A program made the position numbers and the translations under genes. Shown here piece by piece: positions 32,918-41,650 of a DNA stretch of 64,000 nucleotides. Source of the DNA: Cohnella sp. SGD-V74. Lineage in GTDB: Bacteria > Bacillota > Bacilli > Paenibacillales > Paenibacillaceae. Every line of letters begins with the position of its first letter. Within the stretch, counting starts at the first letter, position 1. The stretch is taken from NCBI RefSeq assembly GCF_003001675.1, contig NZ_PVYW01000002.1, positions 62,001 through 126,000 of the forward strand, given 5' to 3'. The notes beneath the pieces are model-generated. The model did not search any database, was not told the origin of the DNA, and saw only the letters and a list, made by a program, of their open reading frames with translations.

Positions 32918-33898
32918 TCAGGCAAGCACTCGCGAATACTTCTGACGCACTTCCGACTCGATCCATTCGTATGTACGTCTTAAGCCTTCCTCCAGCGTGA
33001 CGCCAGGCTGCCACTGCAAAATCTCGTACAGACGGGTGTTGTCGGAATTTCTGCCCCGGACTCCCTGAGGCCCGTCGATATGATGAATATCGACTTCATG
33101 CTCTGCAACGCGGGCAACGATGCCTACCAGTTCGTTAATGGAGATGAGGCGATCTTGCCCGATATTCAAGGGATGAGGATAATCCGACTGCATCAAGGCA
33201 TAGATAGCGTCGACGCAATCGTCCACGTAACAGAAAGAGCGGGTCTGCTCGCCATCCCCCCATACGGGAACCGAGGTCTCTCCGTTGAGCTTGGCCAAGG
33301 CAACCTTCCGGCATATGGCTGCAGGTGCTTTCTCTCTTCCCCCGTCCCACGTGCCAAGAGGACCGAAAATATTGTGGAATCTGGCAATTCGGGTTTCAAT
33401 TCCGTAATCCTCTCGATAATGCTCGCAGAGCCTCTCCGACACGAGCTTCTCCCAACCGTAAGCGTCCTGGGGCATCGCCGGGTAGGCATCTTCCTCCCTG
33501 AGCGGCTTTACGTCCGTTTCGGTCTGTAAATATTCCGGATAGATGCACGCGGAGGAGGTATACAAATACCGGCCGACGCCGTTCTGCCTGGCCGCCTCCA
33601 AAGTATGGAAGTTAATCAGAGCATTGTTGTACAGAATTTCCGCATGATGGGTCGTAATATATCCCATGCCGCCCATATCCGCCGCCAACGCGTACACCTG
33701 ATCCATGCCCGCCGTCGCCTCAAGGCATTTGTCCCACAAACGAAGATCCGCTACCAGAAACTCGTCCGCGCGGGAATCGGAGTATTCCGGTTTCTTAAGG
33801 TCTGCCCCGCGGACGTAATACCCTTTGTCCTTCAACACATTCACCAGATGATTGCCGATAAAGCCGCCTGCTCCGGTCACCAATACTTTTTTGCTCAT
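32918..33898 (-). CDS. NAD-dependent epimerase similar to GDP-mannose 3,5-epimerase
   Basis: 326 residues, extended SDR. MSKKVLVTGAGGFIGNHLVNVLKDKG binds NAD; YALAADMGGMGYI, SSACIYPEYLQTET, PQDAYGWEKLVSERLC (catalytic Tyr and Lys intact), ARFHNIFGPLGTWDGGREKAPAAICRKV and TRSFCYVDDCVDAI match the block pattern of plant-type GDP-mannose 3,5-epimerases, which make GDP-L-galactose. The gene for GDP-mannose formation, manC, is three genes upstream in the same operon. Substrate by analogy only; UDP-sugar epimerisation is the alternative. ATG 33898 is preceded by GGAGGG at 7 nt. Confidence 0.8.
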   Translation of the reverse strand: MSKKVLVTGAGGFIGNHLVNVLKDKGYYVRGADLKKPEYSDSRADEFLVADLRLWDKCLEATAGMDQVYALAADMGGMGYITTHHAEILYNNALINFHTLEAARQNGVGRYLYTSSACIYPEYLQTETDVKPLREEDAYPAMPQDAYGWEKLVSERLCEHYREDYGIETRIARFHNIFGPLGTWDGGREKAPAAICRKVALAKLNGETSVPVWGDGEQTRSFCYVDDCVDAIYALMQSDYPHPLNIGQDRLISINELVGIVARVAEHEVDIHHIDGPQGVRGRNSDNTRLYEILQWQPGVTLEEGLRRTYEWIESEVRQKYSRVLA

Positions 33899-33923
33899 TC
33901 GAGAACCCTCCATAGATTTTGGT

Positions 33924-35348
33924 TTATTTGCTGCCTGGGCTTACGCCCAGCTGTTTCGTTTTCAACACCCTGTGAAGATAAGACATCGCATCGATTTTCC
34001 GATATAGACTGAACATAATCGCCGCTGACGGGATCAGTACCAGAAGCGCCCACTTTAACGGCAGTACTGGCAAAAACACGACCGGAATGCAGGTAGCCAT
34101 ACAGATCAGCGGCAATCTGTATTGCAGCGTGTAGCTTCTTCGAATCTCCGCATGAATAAGGAAGTACGACAGCAAGGCTACGATCTCTCCAGCCGCATAA
34201 CCGTAAATGCCGAATACCGGCAGCGCCAATAGCGCCGTTAGTGTAAACAAGCCTACGTAAGCGAAACTGAACTTGGAAACTTCCCAATTCGCTCCTCGAA
34301 CATACAGCATGTTGATCGGCATGCTGAAAATCGCGATCATACTATATTCGATCGCGACGAAAGGATAAATATGCAGCACCGTGTCCAAATCGCCTTCAAA
34401 AAAATACGGAATGATCCAATTCGCCAATATTCCGAACCCCATCAGCAGCGGTACGATCGAAATAATTTGCAGCAGCATCGCTTCGTTCAGCGCATTCTCC
34501 ACCCTCTTCCGTTCATGCTGTATTCTAGATAGAAGGGAAAAGGAAATCGTCTGAATGGCTCCATTAATGAAGTTAAGCGCCTCGACAACCCGAATCGAGA
34601 TGGATACGGCCGCGACCGCCTCCAGCCCGATGAACTTGGCGACGAAGAGGGGATTAATAAGCGTGCGCACTTCCCAGATTCGCTTGGATAACGTATTGCC
34701 GAACCCGTACTTCAGCATGGTCTTCAGCAGTTCCCATGACCAGACCAGCCTCGGACGATAGCGGGAGAAATAGCCGCTGATCGCAACCGCCATGACGCCC
34801 TGAAGCAGATTGCCGATAACGAGTCCCCAAATCCCGAGTCCCGCATAGACCAGCGCCAACGCCGACGCATAGTAGACGATTTGATTCATCAGCTCATAAA
34901 CCGCTACCTTGCGATATTCCAGCCCCCTCTCCAGCTTGGCCAGCGCCGGAAGCAGGTACGCTCCGCTAAGCATTCCGATCAACGTGGCCAGAAAAGGAAG
35001 CTGGATGTGATCGTTGTTCAGCCACGCTTTGAGCAGGAAGGAAATTCCGACACCGACAGCTACCGCGGCGGCTGTCGTGAGAAGCACGAAGGTAAACGCC
35101 ACATCGTATTGGCGCTGCTCGGCTTCCGACTCGCTGCGAATCAAATATTGGCTGATTCCAAGCTTGCACAACTCGCCCATGAACGAGATAATGCCGATAA
35201 TAGACACGAACAGTCCGTAGTTTTCGACTCCGATAGCCTGCATCAGCAGTAACATGCCGCCGAAACTGATAACGAATCCGAATCCGCGTCTTAAAATATA
35301 GTAGGTTCCTTCGTGAATAACTTTGTTTCGGAAGCTCGTCTGCGCCAT
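33924..35348 (-). CDS. Wzx-like polysaccharide flippase
   Basis: 474 residues with about 12-14 membrane helices, MOP/polysaccharide synthase family: moves undecaprenyl-diphosphate-linked repeat units across the membrane. MAQTSFRNKVIHEGTYYILRR starts the protein; GENYGLFVSIIGIISFMGELCKLGISQYLI is the typical first half. Start ATG 35348 is 1 nt after the stop of the polymerase gene, in a junction nearly identical to the previous one. Assigned from topology and context. Confidence 0.87.
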   Translation of the reverse strand: MAQTSFRNKVIHEGTYYILRRGFGFVISFGGMLLLMQAIGVENYGLFVSIIGIISFMGELCKLGISQYLIRSESEAEQRQYDVAFTFVLLTTAAAVAVGVGISFLLKAWLNNDHIQLPFLATLIGMLSGAYLLPALAKLERGLEYRKVAVYELMNQIVYYASALALVYAGLGIWGLVIGNLLQGVMAVAISGYFSRYRPRLVWSWELLKTMLKYGFGNTLSKRIWEVRTLINPLFVAKFIGLEAVAAVSISIRVVEALNFINGAIQTISFSLLSRIQHERKRVENALNEAMLLQIISIVPLLMGFGILANWIIPYFFEGDLDTVLHIYPFVAIEYSMIAIFSMPINMLYVRGANWEVSKFSFAYVGLFTLTALLALPVFGIYGYAAGEIVALLSYFLIHAEIRRSYTLQYRLPLICMATCIPVVFLPVLPLKWALLVLIPSAAIMFSLYRKIDAMSYLHRVLKTKQLGVSPGSK

Positions 35349-35349
35349 C

Positions 35350-36600
35350 TTACACCACCGCGCTTCCACGATCGGGCGTCGGTTGCATCCCGATAGATAA
35401 TCCGATCAGCGTAGCTGCCGGTGCCATAACGAACATATAGATAACGACATTATCCGTTAATGAAGCGATCGCTATTGCAACTGTAGCTAAAAAAGCGGCC
35501 ATATGATTTCTCGCGCTTATATTCCCTTGTGTATCAGCCTTACTCCACGATCTCCAAGCAGCGATCAGGATACCGACCAAACAAGCAAACCAGATAGAGA
35601 AACCTACCATTCCATAATCGTGCAAAATTCTCAAATAATCGTTATGCGGCTGTGTCTCTACCCCGAATCTTCGAGCCAAAGCGCTTTCCGCCGACCCTGC
35701 TCCGCCTCCGACCCAGGGCGCGTTCCAGTATGATTGAATGACCGTATCCCAAATATTCGTCCTTCCCATGGCGTTTACTGGTATACCTCCTATGGACAAT
35801 GAGGTATCCCCCTCAAAAAACCTTTCTTGGATAGGAGAAAAATTAAAAACCGTGTAGCCAAGCAATCCCAGGCAAGTGGCTACGAAAGTAAAAAATTTTA
35901 ATTTCTGCTTAGCTCCCTTAAACCCGTATCGCGATACAATAAGCAGCACTACGCCGGCTACCATGGCAGTTCGAGATAGGCTCAACGTAATCGTTAGCAG
36001 TACTCCCAGCGAAGCGAAAAACCATCTCTTCTTCTGGGTATACCTCCATTCGGACAAAAGCATAGCCAAACCCACTAGAGCAAATAAGGCAAATCCCCTT
36101 GAGCTGATCCATCTCTCATTTCCTAGACCGTCTGTCACTAACGAAGGAAAATAAATAAGCATAGCAATCCCGACAGCAACCTTCAAATACTTTCGAATCC
36201 GGTTTTGAAAATTCCCATCTCGGGCATGTTCTCTCGACACAAGAACGATAAGGGTAAAAAACGTCATAAAAACAAATATATTTTGCAACCCGGATTTGTT
36301 AACCTCATGCCAAATGAAGCTTGCCCAACACCACAAAATAAAGTAGATAAAACTCATTCCGTGATAAATACGAAGGGTGCTTGTAGGCCTATACAGCCAC
36401 ATATATAAGGAAAGGCCACCGTATGATAAGGTCAATGCACCCTGAACGGAGACCGGTCCAAGCGATACTCTATTCGGCAAATCGACCAAACTGCAACAAA
36501 AGAGAATCAACATTAGCATAGCAACTGTAAATGATCTATTTCCTTGTTCGCTGCCCGAGATTAAAGGAAAATACGGATTACTTCGTTCCGCCATCAGCAT
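35350..36600 (-). CDS. Wzy-like O-antigen ligase/polymerase family protein
   Basis: 416 residues, about 10-12 membrane helices with one large external loop. The O-antigen ligase/polymerase signature is visible around RTNIWDTVIQSYWNAPWVGGGAGSAES and HNDYLRILHDYGMVGFSIWF, the H-N-x-x-L motif of Wzy/WaaL. Expected to polymerise flipped repeat units outside the membrane. The frame is open further upstream, but ATG 36600, one base after the manC stop, is the coupled start. It ends with GSAVV like manC. Confidence 0.85.
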   Translation of the reverse strand: MLMAERSNPYFPLISGSEQGNRSFTVAMLMLILFCCSLVDLPNRVSLGPVSVQGALTLSYGGLSLYMWLYRPTSTLRIYHGMSFIYFILWCWASFIWHEVNKSGLQNIFVFMTFFTLIVLVSREHARDGNFQNRIRKYLKVAVGIAMLIYFPSLVTDGLGNERWISSRGFALFALVGLAMLLSEWRYTQKKRWFFASLGVLLTITLSLSRTAMVAGVVLLIVSRYGFKGAKQKLKFFTFVATCLGLLGYTVFNFSPIQERFFEGDTSLSIGGIPVNAMGRTNIWDTVIQSYWNAPWVGGGAGSAESALARRFGVETQPHNDYLRILHDYGMVGFSIWFACLVGILIAAWRSWSKADTQGNISARNHMAAFLATVAIAIASLTDNVVIYMFVMAPAATLIGLSIGMQPTPDRGSAVV

Positions 36601-36601
36601 C

Positions 36602-37957
36602 TCATACCACCGCGCTCCCCCAGAGAAATGTAAAGCTTTCGACATCGTCCATTTCCAGAGGGCTTCCATCTTGAATTTCCACAAGATAAAGATCGCTAAA
36701 AGCCTTTATTCCATGCTTGGTTTTGGGGGGAATCTGGCATGTAAATCCTTTCTGCACATAAAAAGTTTTGCCATCCAGGTAGATCTCCCCCGTTCCGCTA
36801 ATCACGCTCCAAACTTCAAGACGCTTGAAGTGAACTTCCACCCCTGTTTGCTCTCCAGCCCCGATCATCAACCTTCTTGTCAGAATTTCGTATTCTTCTC
36901 CGTTTTTCGCGTAATCAAGCACTTTGCTCGTCCCCCAAGTATGCTCTTCAAACATGGGACGTTGATCTACTGCAAGCATTTCTTTGAGCCTGGGACTGCA
37001 AGCCTTGTCCGCAACGAGAACTCCGTCAGGACTCACGACTACAATCGAATTGGATACGCCGAGAACGGTGACCGGAATATGGAGCTCATTAATCAAGTGC
37101 GTATTCGTTGAGTCACTGCTGATTGTTCCAAGGCCGATTTGCGAATCTGACATTTCTTCTGTTAGCGTGTTCCATGTACCTAGATCCTTCCATTCTCCTT
37201 GGTATGGCAACATAGCAATACGATTTTCCTTCTCAACGACTTCGTAATCAAAGCTTGTTTTTTTCAAAACAGAGTACTGTTTAATCAAACGATCATAGAG
37301 AGTCGGGATTCCTTCCTTTTTCATTTTTCCAATCAGATAATTTAATTTGAAGGCGAATATTCCGCAGTTCCAATAAGCGTTTTTCTTACTTATTAAAGAC
37401 AGAGCATCAGCTTCGGAAGGCTTCTCTTGAAATTTCCTAACGTTCAGAAAATATTCGCTTTCCGAATTTCTCTCAGCTACGATATAACCATATTTGGTTG
37501 ATGGATATGTAGGTTGCACCCCCATCAATGCCAAATCAGACGAACTATCAGCTAAGACGTCGTCTAACGCTTTAATCGATTCGAAGAACTCATCTTCCAC
37601 ATAAGCATCTACGGGCATTACAATGATCGTCTCATCTAGATCGACTCTCTGAACCGAATAGAGATAAGATGCTGCTAAAGAGATCGCCGGAAACGTATCT
37701 CTTCTTTCCGGTTCCACGATTGTCGGAACTTTCGTACCAAGCTGGTTCACAATCATATTGGACTGGTTAGCGCTTGTGGCGAATATGCATTTTTCCGCAA
37801 GATGCGACGTCAGCAATTGTCGCCACACTCTCTGTACCATAGATTCAGGCTGATTATCTGGGCCTTTAAGTATTTTCAAAAACTGTTTGGACCTGACATC
37901 GTTTGACAACGGCCATAACCTCTTGCCAGATCCTCCGGAAAGTAGAATGAGCCTCAT
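36602..37957 (-). CDS. manC: Mannose-1-phosphate guanylyltransferase (ManC type, with cupin tail)
   Basis: Makes GDP-mannose from GTP and mannose-1-phosphate; the C-terminal cupin often carries mannose-6-phosphate isomerase activity. 451 residues: ILLSGGSGKRLWPLSNDVRSKQFLKIL, PVDAYVEDEFFE, KFQEKPSEADA, NCGIFAFKLNYLI in the nucleotidyltransferase part; cupin from about 340 with EEHTWGTSKVLDY, RLMIGAGEQTGVEVHFKRLEVW and CQIPPKTKHGI. RBS AAAGGAG. An intrinsic terminator lies only 27 bases upstream, leaving no room for a promoter, so expression depends on read-through. Confidence 0.92.
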   Translation of the reverse strand: MRLILLSGGSGKRLWPLSNDVRSKQFLKILKGPDNQPESMVQRVWRQLLTSHLAEKCIFATSANQSNMIVNQLGTKVPTIVEPERRDTFPAISLAASYLYSVQRVDLDETIIVMPVDAYVEDEFFESIKALDDVLADSSSDLALMGVQPTYPSTKYGYIVAERNSESEYFLNVRKFQEKPSEADALSLISKKNAYWNCGIFAFKLNYLIGKMKKEGIPTLYDRLIKQYSVLKKTSFDYEVVEKENRIAMLPYQGEWKDLGTWNTLTEEMSDSQIGLGTISSDSTNTHLINELHIPVTVLGVSNSIVVVSPDGVLVADKACSPRLKEMLAVDQRPMFEEHTWGTSKVLDYAKNGEEYEILTRRLMIGAGEQTGVEVHFKRLEVWSVISGTGEIYLDGKTFYVQKGFTCQIPPKTKHGIKAFSDLYLVEIQDGSPLEMDDVESFTFLWGSAVV

Positions 37958-37983
37958 CCATTCACCGCTCCTTTTAGCTTTAC

Positions 37984-38015
37984 AAAAAAAGAGAATTCCA
38001 CGATGTGGAATTCTC
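37984..38015 (-). terminator. Intrinsic terminator inside the exopolysaccharide operon
   Basis: On the minus strand a perfect 11-bp stem GAGAATTCCAC / GTGGAATTCTC (38015-37991) with a 3-nt loop, followed by seven T (37990-37984). It follows the beta-helix gene (stop 38031) and precedes manC (ATG 37957). It would end or reduce transcription unless the polymerase is modified. Confidence 0.88.
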
Positions 38016-38030
38016 CAAAAAGTTAACCTG

Positions 38031-39530
38031 CTATTTCAACGCTTTCCATTGATACGTGCCATTCGCTGTCTGCACACACACGTACACACTGTCCTCAGTT
38101 CCAGCTTTCCCCTTCAGGAAGCGTTGCTGTGACAAATATTTTTGAGAAGGTACGGGCAAAGAAGTTGAACAATTCGCGATGGAGGTAACTCCGGAACCCG
38201 CGACTACGTTGTCGCTGACTAAAACTTCGTCCTGGTACGAGTACAACAGATTTCCGTTGATGAGCGTATTAGAAATCACCTGATTACCGGACGCATACAC
38301 GTCGATCGGAGGACCGAATGTAATAATGCCGACATTGATGTTGGCATCTTTTAGAATATTGGAAGTAATTGTATTATTAAACACCATGCCATACGATCCA
38401 TCCAGCACTCCGTAAAGAGACGACACCCTTATCCCATCGGGCTTGCATGTATCAATGTGATTCCCTGAGACAACCGTTTCCATAGCTACTCCGTACAAGT
38501 CGATTCCTGTTTGAGCATTGGAGATCGTATTATTCGATATGATGGTTCCGACCACCCCGACCTGCAGCACAATTCGATCACCCACTGCAATATCCTTCGC
38601 GTTCCCCCCAACCAGTTGGAGATAAGATTTTCCGTCAGGTCCCATAGAATCGATTTTGAGCGCTTGACCCTTTGCCTTTCCGGATAAGAACACGACGTAC
38701 AAATTCTTATACCCGTTAGAAGGATTATCCAATCTAAAGCTGGGGACGATACGAATTTGCGAGTTGCCGACCGTAACGGAAGATACTGTTCCCTTGACTA
38801 CGCTCCCGCTGGAACCAGAGTTATTCCCGTGGATATCCAGACTGATTGCTTCTTCGGATATATTGCTGATACGATTGTTGCTAATCACGTTGTTATCCAA
38901 GCCGATTCCTTGAGTAGACTTGCGATTAAGCAAGAAGCATATCCCCGTAACTCCCGAACTTATACGATTACCCGTAATCAGGTTGTTGGAACCACTAGCA
39001 ATTTCGATATTTCTGTTTATTGAATTCTGTATCGTGTTATCGGCGATAATCGAGTTTGAATACGATCCATATACCGCATAACAGCAGTTATCGAACGAAT
39101 TGCTGCTGATTTCGATGTTAGAAGGCATCATTTCAGCTCCGGCGTCGCTAATAATCGCTTGAGCCGGACTGTTCTTGAACATATTACCGCGAATAAACAT
39201 CTTCCCTGAGTTTTTGTGAGTTGAAGGAAGATAGAGATAGTATTTATCCAATATCAGGTTGGAAATCTCCAAACCGGATTGAATCGTTAAATACCTTGAT
39301 GCTGCATTTGTCGTTAACGTAGCATTGTTGCCTGTCCAAACTAGAGCAGGATGATTAATCGTCAAATAGCTTTCTATCCTGTAGCGACCTTCCGGAAAAT
39401 AAATGATTTTACCGCCGGAATTTGATGCCATTGCTGCTTGAATCGTTCTCTGAACCGCCGCCGAATCGTCCGTGGTACCATTGCCGGTAGCCCCATAGGC
39501 CTTCACATCGAATATTCCCGTTATGCTCAT
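38031..39530 (-). CDS. Tailspike-like right-handed beta-helix protein (pectate-lyase-3 fold)
   Basis: 499 residues from ATG 39530 (AAGGAGG upstream). The N-terminal FDVKAYGATGNGTTDDSAAVQ and FPEGRYRI are the hallmark of the pectate lyase superfamily/phage tailspike beta-helix; the rest is parallel beta-helix with Asn-rich turns (NNVISNNRISNISEEAI, ISNNTISNAQTGIDLYG). It ends SVYVCVQTANGTYQWKALK, a tail shared with the 84-aa protein at 47837-48091. No signal peptide. Such proteins in capsule loci are polysaccharide lyases, hydrolases or binding proteins; no catalytic residues can be assigned. Paralogue by fold of 46338-47822. Confidence 0.82.
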   Translation of the reverse strand: MSITGIFDVKAYGATGNGTTDDSAAVQRTIQAAMASNSGGKIIYFPEGRYRIESYLTINHPALVWTGNNATLTTNAASRYLTIQSGLEISNLILDKYYLYLPSTHKNSGKMFIRGNMFKNSPAQAIISDAGAEMMPSNIEISSNSFDNCCYAVYGSYSNSIIADNTIQNSINRNIEIASGSNNLITGNRISSGVTGICFLLNRKSTQGIGLDNNVISNNRISNISEEAISLDIHGNNSGSSGSVVKGTVSSVTVGNSQIRIVPSFRLDNPSNGYKNLYVVFLSGKAKGQALKIDSMGPDGKSYLQLVGGNAKDIAVGDRIVLQVGVVGTIISNNTISNAQTGIDLYGVAMETVVSGNHIDTCKPDGIRVSSLYGVLDGSYGMVFNNTITSNILKDANINVGIITFGPPIDVYASGNQVISNTLINGNLLYSYQDEVLVSDNVVAGSGVTSIANCSTSLPVPSQKYLSQQRFLKGKAGTEDSVYVCVQTANGTYQWKALK

Positions 39531-39643
39531 GTTGTCGCCCCTCCTTATACCGTTCCCTTTTCCTCCTTTGGTTTGTACTATATTATTCTGTCTCGCTAGC
39601 AATGATTAGGCTCTTCCAAAAAAGGGCCAATTCATAGGGGATG

Positions 39644-41635
39644 TCATCTGGGTTCGGATTCCATACGCGGATTTTTCGTTTTAGCGTAATTCAGGTTAAA
39701 CGATTTTAGGTACTTATAAATAAATGCCGAGTTATTATAAAAGTATCTCTTCCAAAGACGTCTCGGTTCCATCAACAGTCGGAACAACCATTCGAATCCC
39801 CACTTTTGCACGAATGCCGGAGGTCTGGTTATGTTGCCTGCCACATAGTCAAAGGCCGCTCCTACCCCCAACATAATCCCCTTAACCTGATTCCGATTTC
39901 TGTACATCCAAACTTCTTGTTTAGGACATCCAAGCGCTACGAAAACGAGATCGGGCCTGGTATCGTTGATTTGCTGAAGATATATGGACTCTTCCTCTTC
40001 CGTTAACGTTCTGAAAGGGGGAGAAGCCGCGCCGACAATATGAATTCCTGGATACTCGAATTCAAGTTTTTTAGTTATTGTTTCCAATGTTTGCGGCGTA
40101 CAGCCGTAGAGATAAACCCGATACCCTTTAATGGCAGAAAGCCTGCAAAGCTCCATCATGAGAGAGGTGCCGTCCACCCGGTCCTGATCGGCGAACCCTA
40201 AAGCCTTTAATGCCCAAACTAACGGCATCCCGTCGGGCGTACAGATTCCCGCCCCATGAAGCGCTTGTTTGAAATCCTCGCGTTGGGTCGCAGTGACGAG
40301 AGAATGAGTGGTACACACGCACACGTACTTTTTCTCTTCATCCGCTATCCATTTTTCTATCAGACTAACCGTTTCTTGAAACTTGAGTGCAGTGACTCTG
40401 GATTCCAGCACATAACCCGATTTTAGCAAGGAACTGGTTTCGGAAATTTCGTCGGGATGTTTCAAGACCTGCTCGTATAACTGCATGAGATTTACCGAAT
40501 TCATGTCTTTAGTATATTTAGAGAAAAACGTTTGCTTCACATTATTCGTCAACTCGCGATATACCGCTTCGTCTTCGGTTCTCCTAATCACTCTCATTAG
40601 ATCTTGCGCATCATTCACATTGTAATGAAATCCTGTTACTCCCTCTTTAACGATTTCCTGCAGCGAACCGATCTGATTGCAAATGACCGGTGTGCCGACT
40701 GAGTAGGCTTCTATAATGGCCATTGGAAAACCTTCGTAACAAACGGAAGGGGTAATTAAAAAACGTGCTTCTGCCATGTGCCTCATAACACTGGAGGAGT
40801 CCCGCTTCCCTAGGAAAGCAATATTGGCCTTCCCCTTCGCGATTTGCTTCAATTCCTGCTCGTCAGGACCGTCTCCAACAATCACAAGCTTTTTATCCTC
40901 TTCCAATAACATCCATGTCTGAACTAGCTGCTTAATCCCCTTCTCGGCGGATAGCCGGCCAACGTACAAAAAAAACTCCGCCTTGTTGTCCGGAGTAGAA
41001 GTATTCCGATGAGACGATCTGAAATTCGGTTTAACCCAAATGCGTTCTTCGGGAAACCCACTCTTTACGAACTTTTGCTTCGCGAATTCGGTCAGCACGA
41101 TATATCGATCAACCTTTCTATTCCAGGTTCCAATCCAGCGATTAAATGCCAACATGACAGCAACAACTGCGCTCTGCAGTCTTGAGCTTCTATAACATCC
41201 CAGGCGAACCGCATGGATCAGACTCTGGTCTATACATCTTTCGCAAACTTCGCTTTTCCTAAAAAGTGCTCCCCCCGGGCATAATAACCGATAATTATGC
41301 AAAGTTTGAATGACGGGAATGCCCTCTTTCTTAGCCGCATAGTAAGCAGACGGAGAGATTAAAGGAAACGTATTATGAAAGTGGACGATATCCGGTTTGT
41401 TGCTCCTTATAAAAGCCCTCATGTCCCTATAGGAGCTCCATGACCAAATTGTACCGAACGTCGCCCCTAACTTAGCCATTCGAGTCATTGTGCTTATACT
41501 ATCATTGTGCCGCTGATATACAACGACTTCATGTCCCATTTCATTGAGGAGGTCTCTTTCCTGTTCGACGACTTTATCCTCTCCGCCGGACTGTTGATAG
41601 TAATTGTGAACCAAAGCGATTCTAAGTGCGCTCAT
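39644..41635 (-). CDS. Bifunctional glycosyltransferase: GT4 fused to WecG/TagA/CpsF (GT26)
   Basis: 663 residues in one uninterrupted frame. Residues 1 to about 395 are a GT4 enzyme: ALVHNYYQQSGGEDKVVEQE, DIVHFHNTFPLISPSAYYAA, LYVGRLSAEKGIKQLV and E-x7-E in CYEGFPMAIIEAYSVGTPVI. Residues about 415-650 are a WecG/TagA/CpsF transferase: VCTTHSLVTATQREDF, ICTPDGMPLVWALK, VDGTSLMMELCR, LYGCTPQTLE, DLVFVALGCPKQEVWMYRN and RPPAFVQKWGFEWLFRLLMEP. Both active-site regions look intact, so the protein may add two successive sugars to the lipid carrier. RBS GGAGAAG before ATG 41635. Confidence 0.9.
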   Translation of the reverse strand: MSALRIALVHNYYQQSGGEDKVVEQERDLLNEMGHEVVVYQRHNDSISTMTRMAKLGATFGTIWSWSSYRDMRAFIRSNKPDIVHFHNTFPLISPSAYYAAKKEGIPVIQTLHNYRLLCPGGALFRKSEVCERCIDQSLIHAVRLGCYRSSRLQSAVVAVMLAFNRWIGTWNRKVDRYIVLTEFAKQKFVKSGFPEERIWVKPNFRSSHRNTSTPDNKAEFFLYVGRLSAEKGIKQLVQTWMLLEEDKKLVIVGDGPDEQELKQIAKGKANIAFLGKRDSSSVMRHMAEARFLITPSVCYEGFPMAIIEAYSVGTPVICNQIGSLQEIVKEGVTGFHYNVNDAQDLMRVIRRTEDEAVYRELTNNVKQTFFSKYTKDMNSVNLMQLYEQVLKHPDEISETSSLLKSGYVLESRVTALKFQETVSLIEKWIADEEKKYVCVCTTHSLVTATQREDFKQALHGAGICTPDGMPLVWALKALGFADQDRVDGTSLMMELCRLSAIKGYRVYLYGCTPQTLETITKKLEFEYPGIHIVGAASPPFRTLTEEEESIYLQQINDTRPDLVFVALGCPKQEVWMYRNRNQVKGIMLGVGAAFDYVAGNITRPPAFVQKWGFEWLFRLLMEPRRLWKRYFYNNSAFIYKYLKSFNLNYAKTKNPRMESEPR

Positions 41636-41650
41636 TCCCCACTTCTCCCG

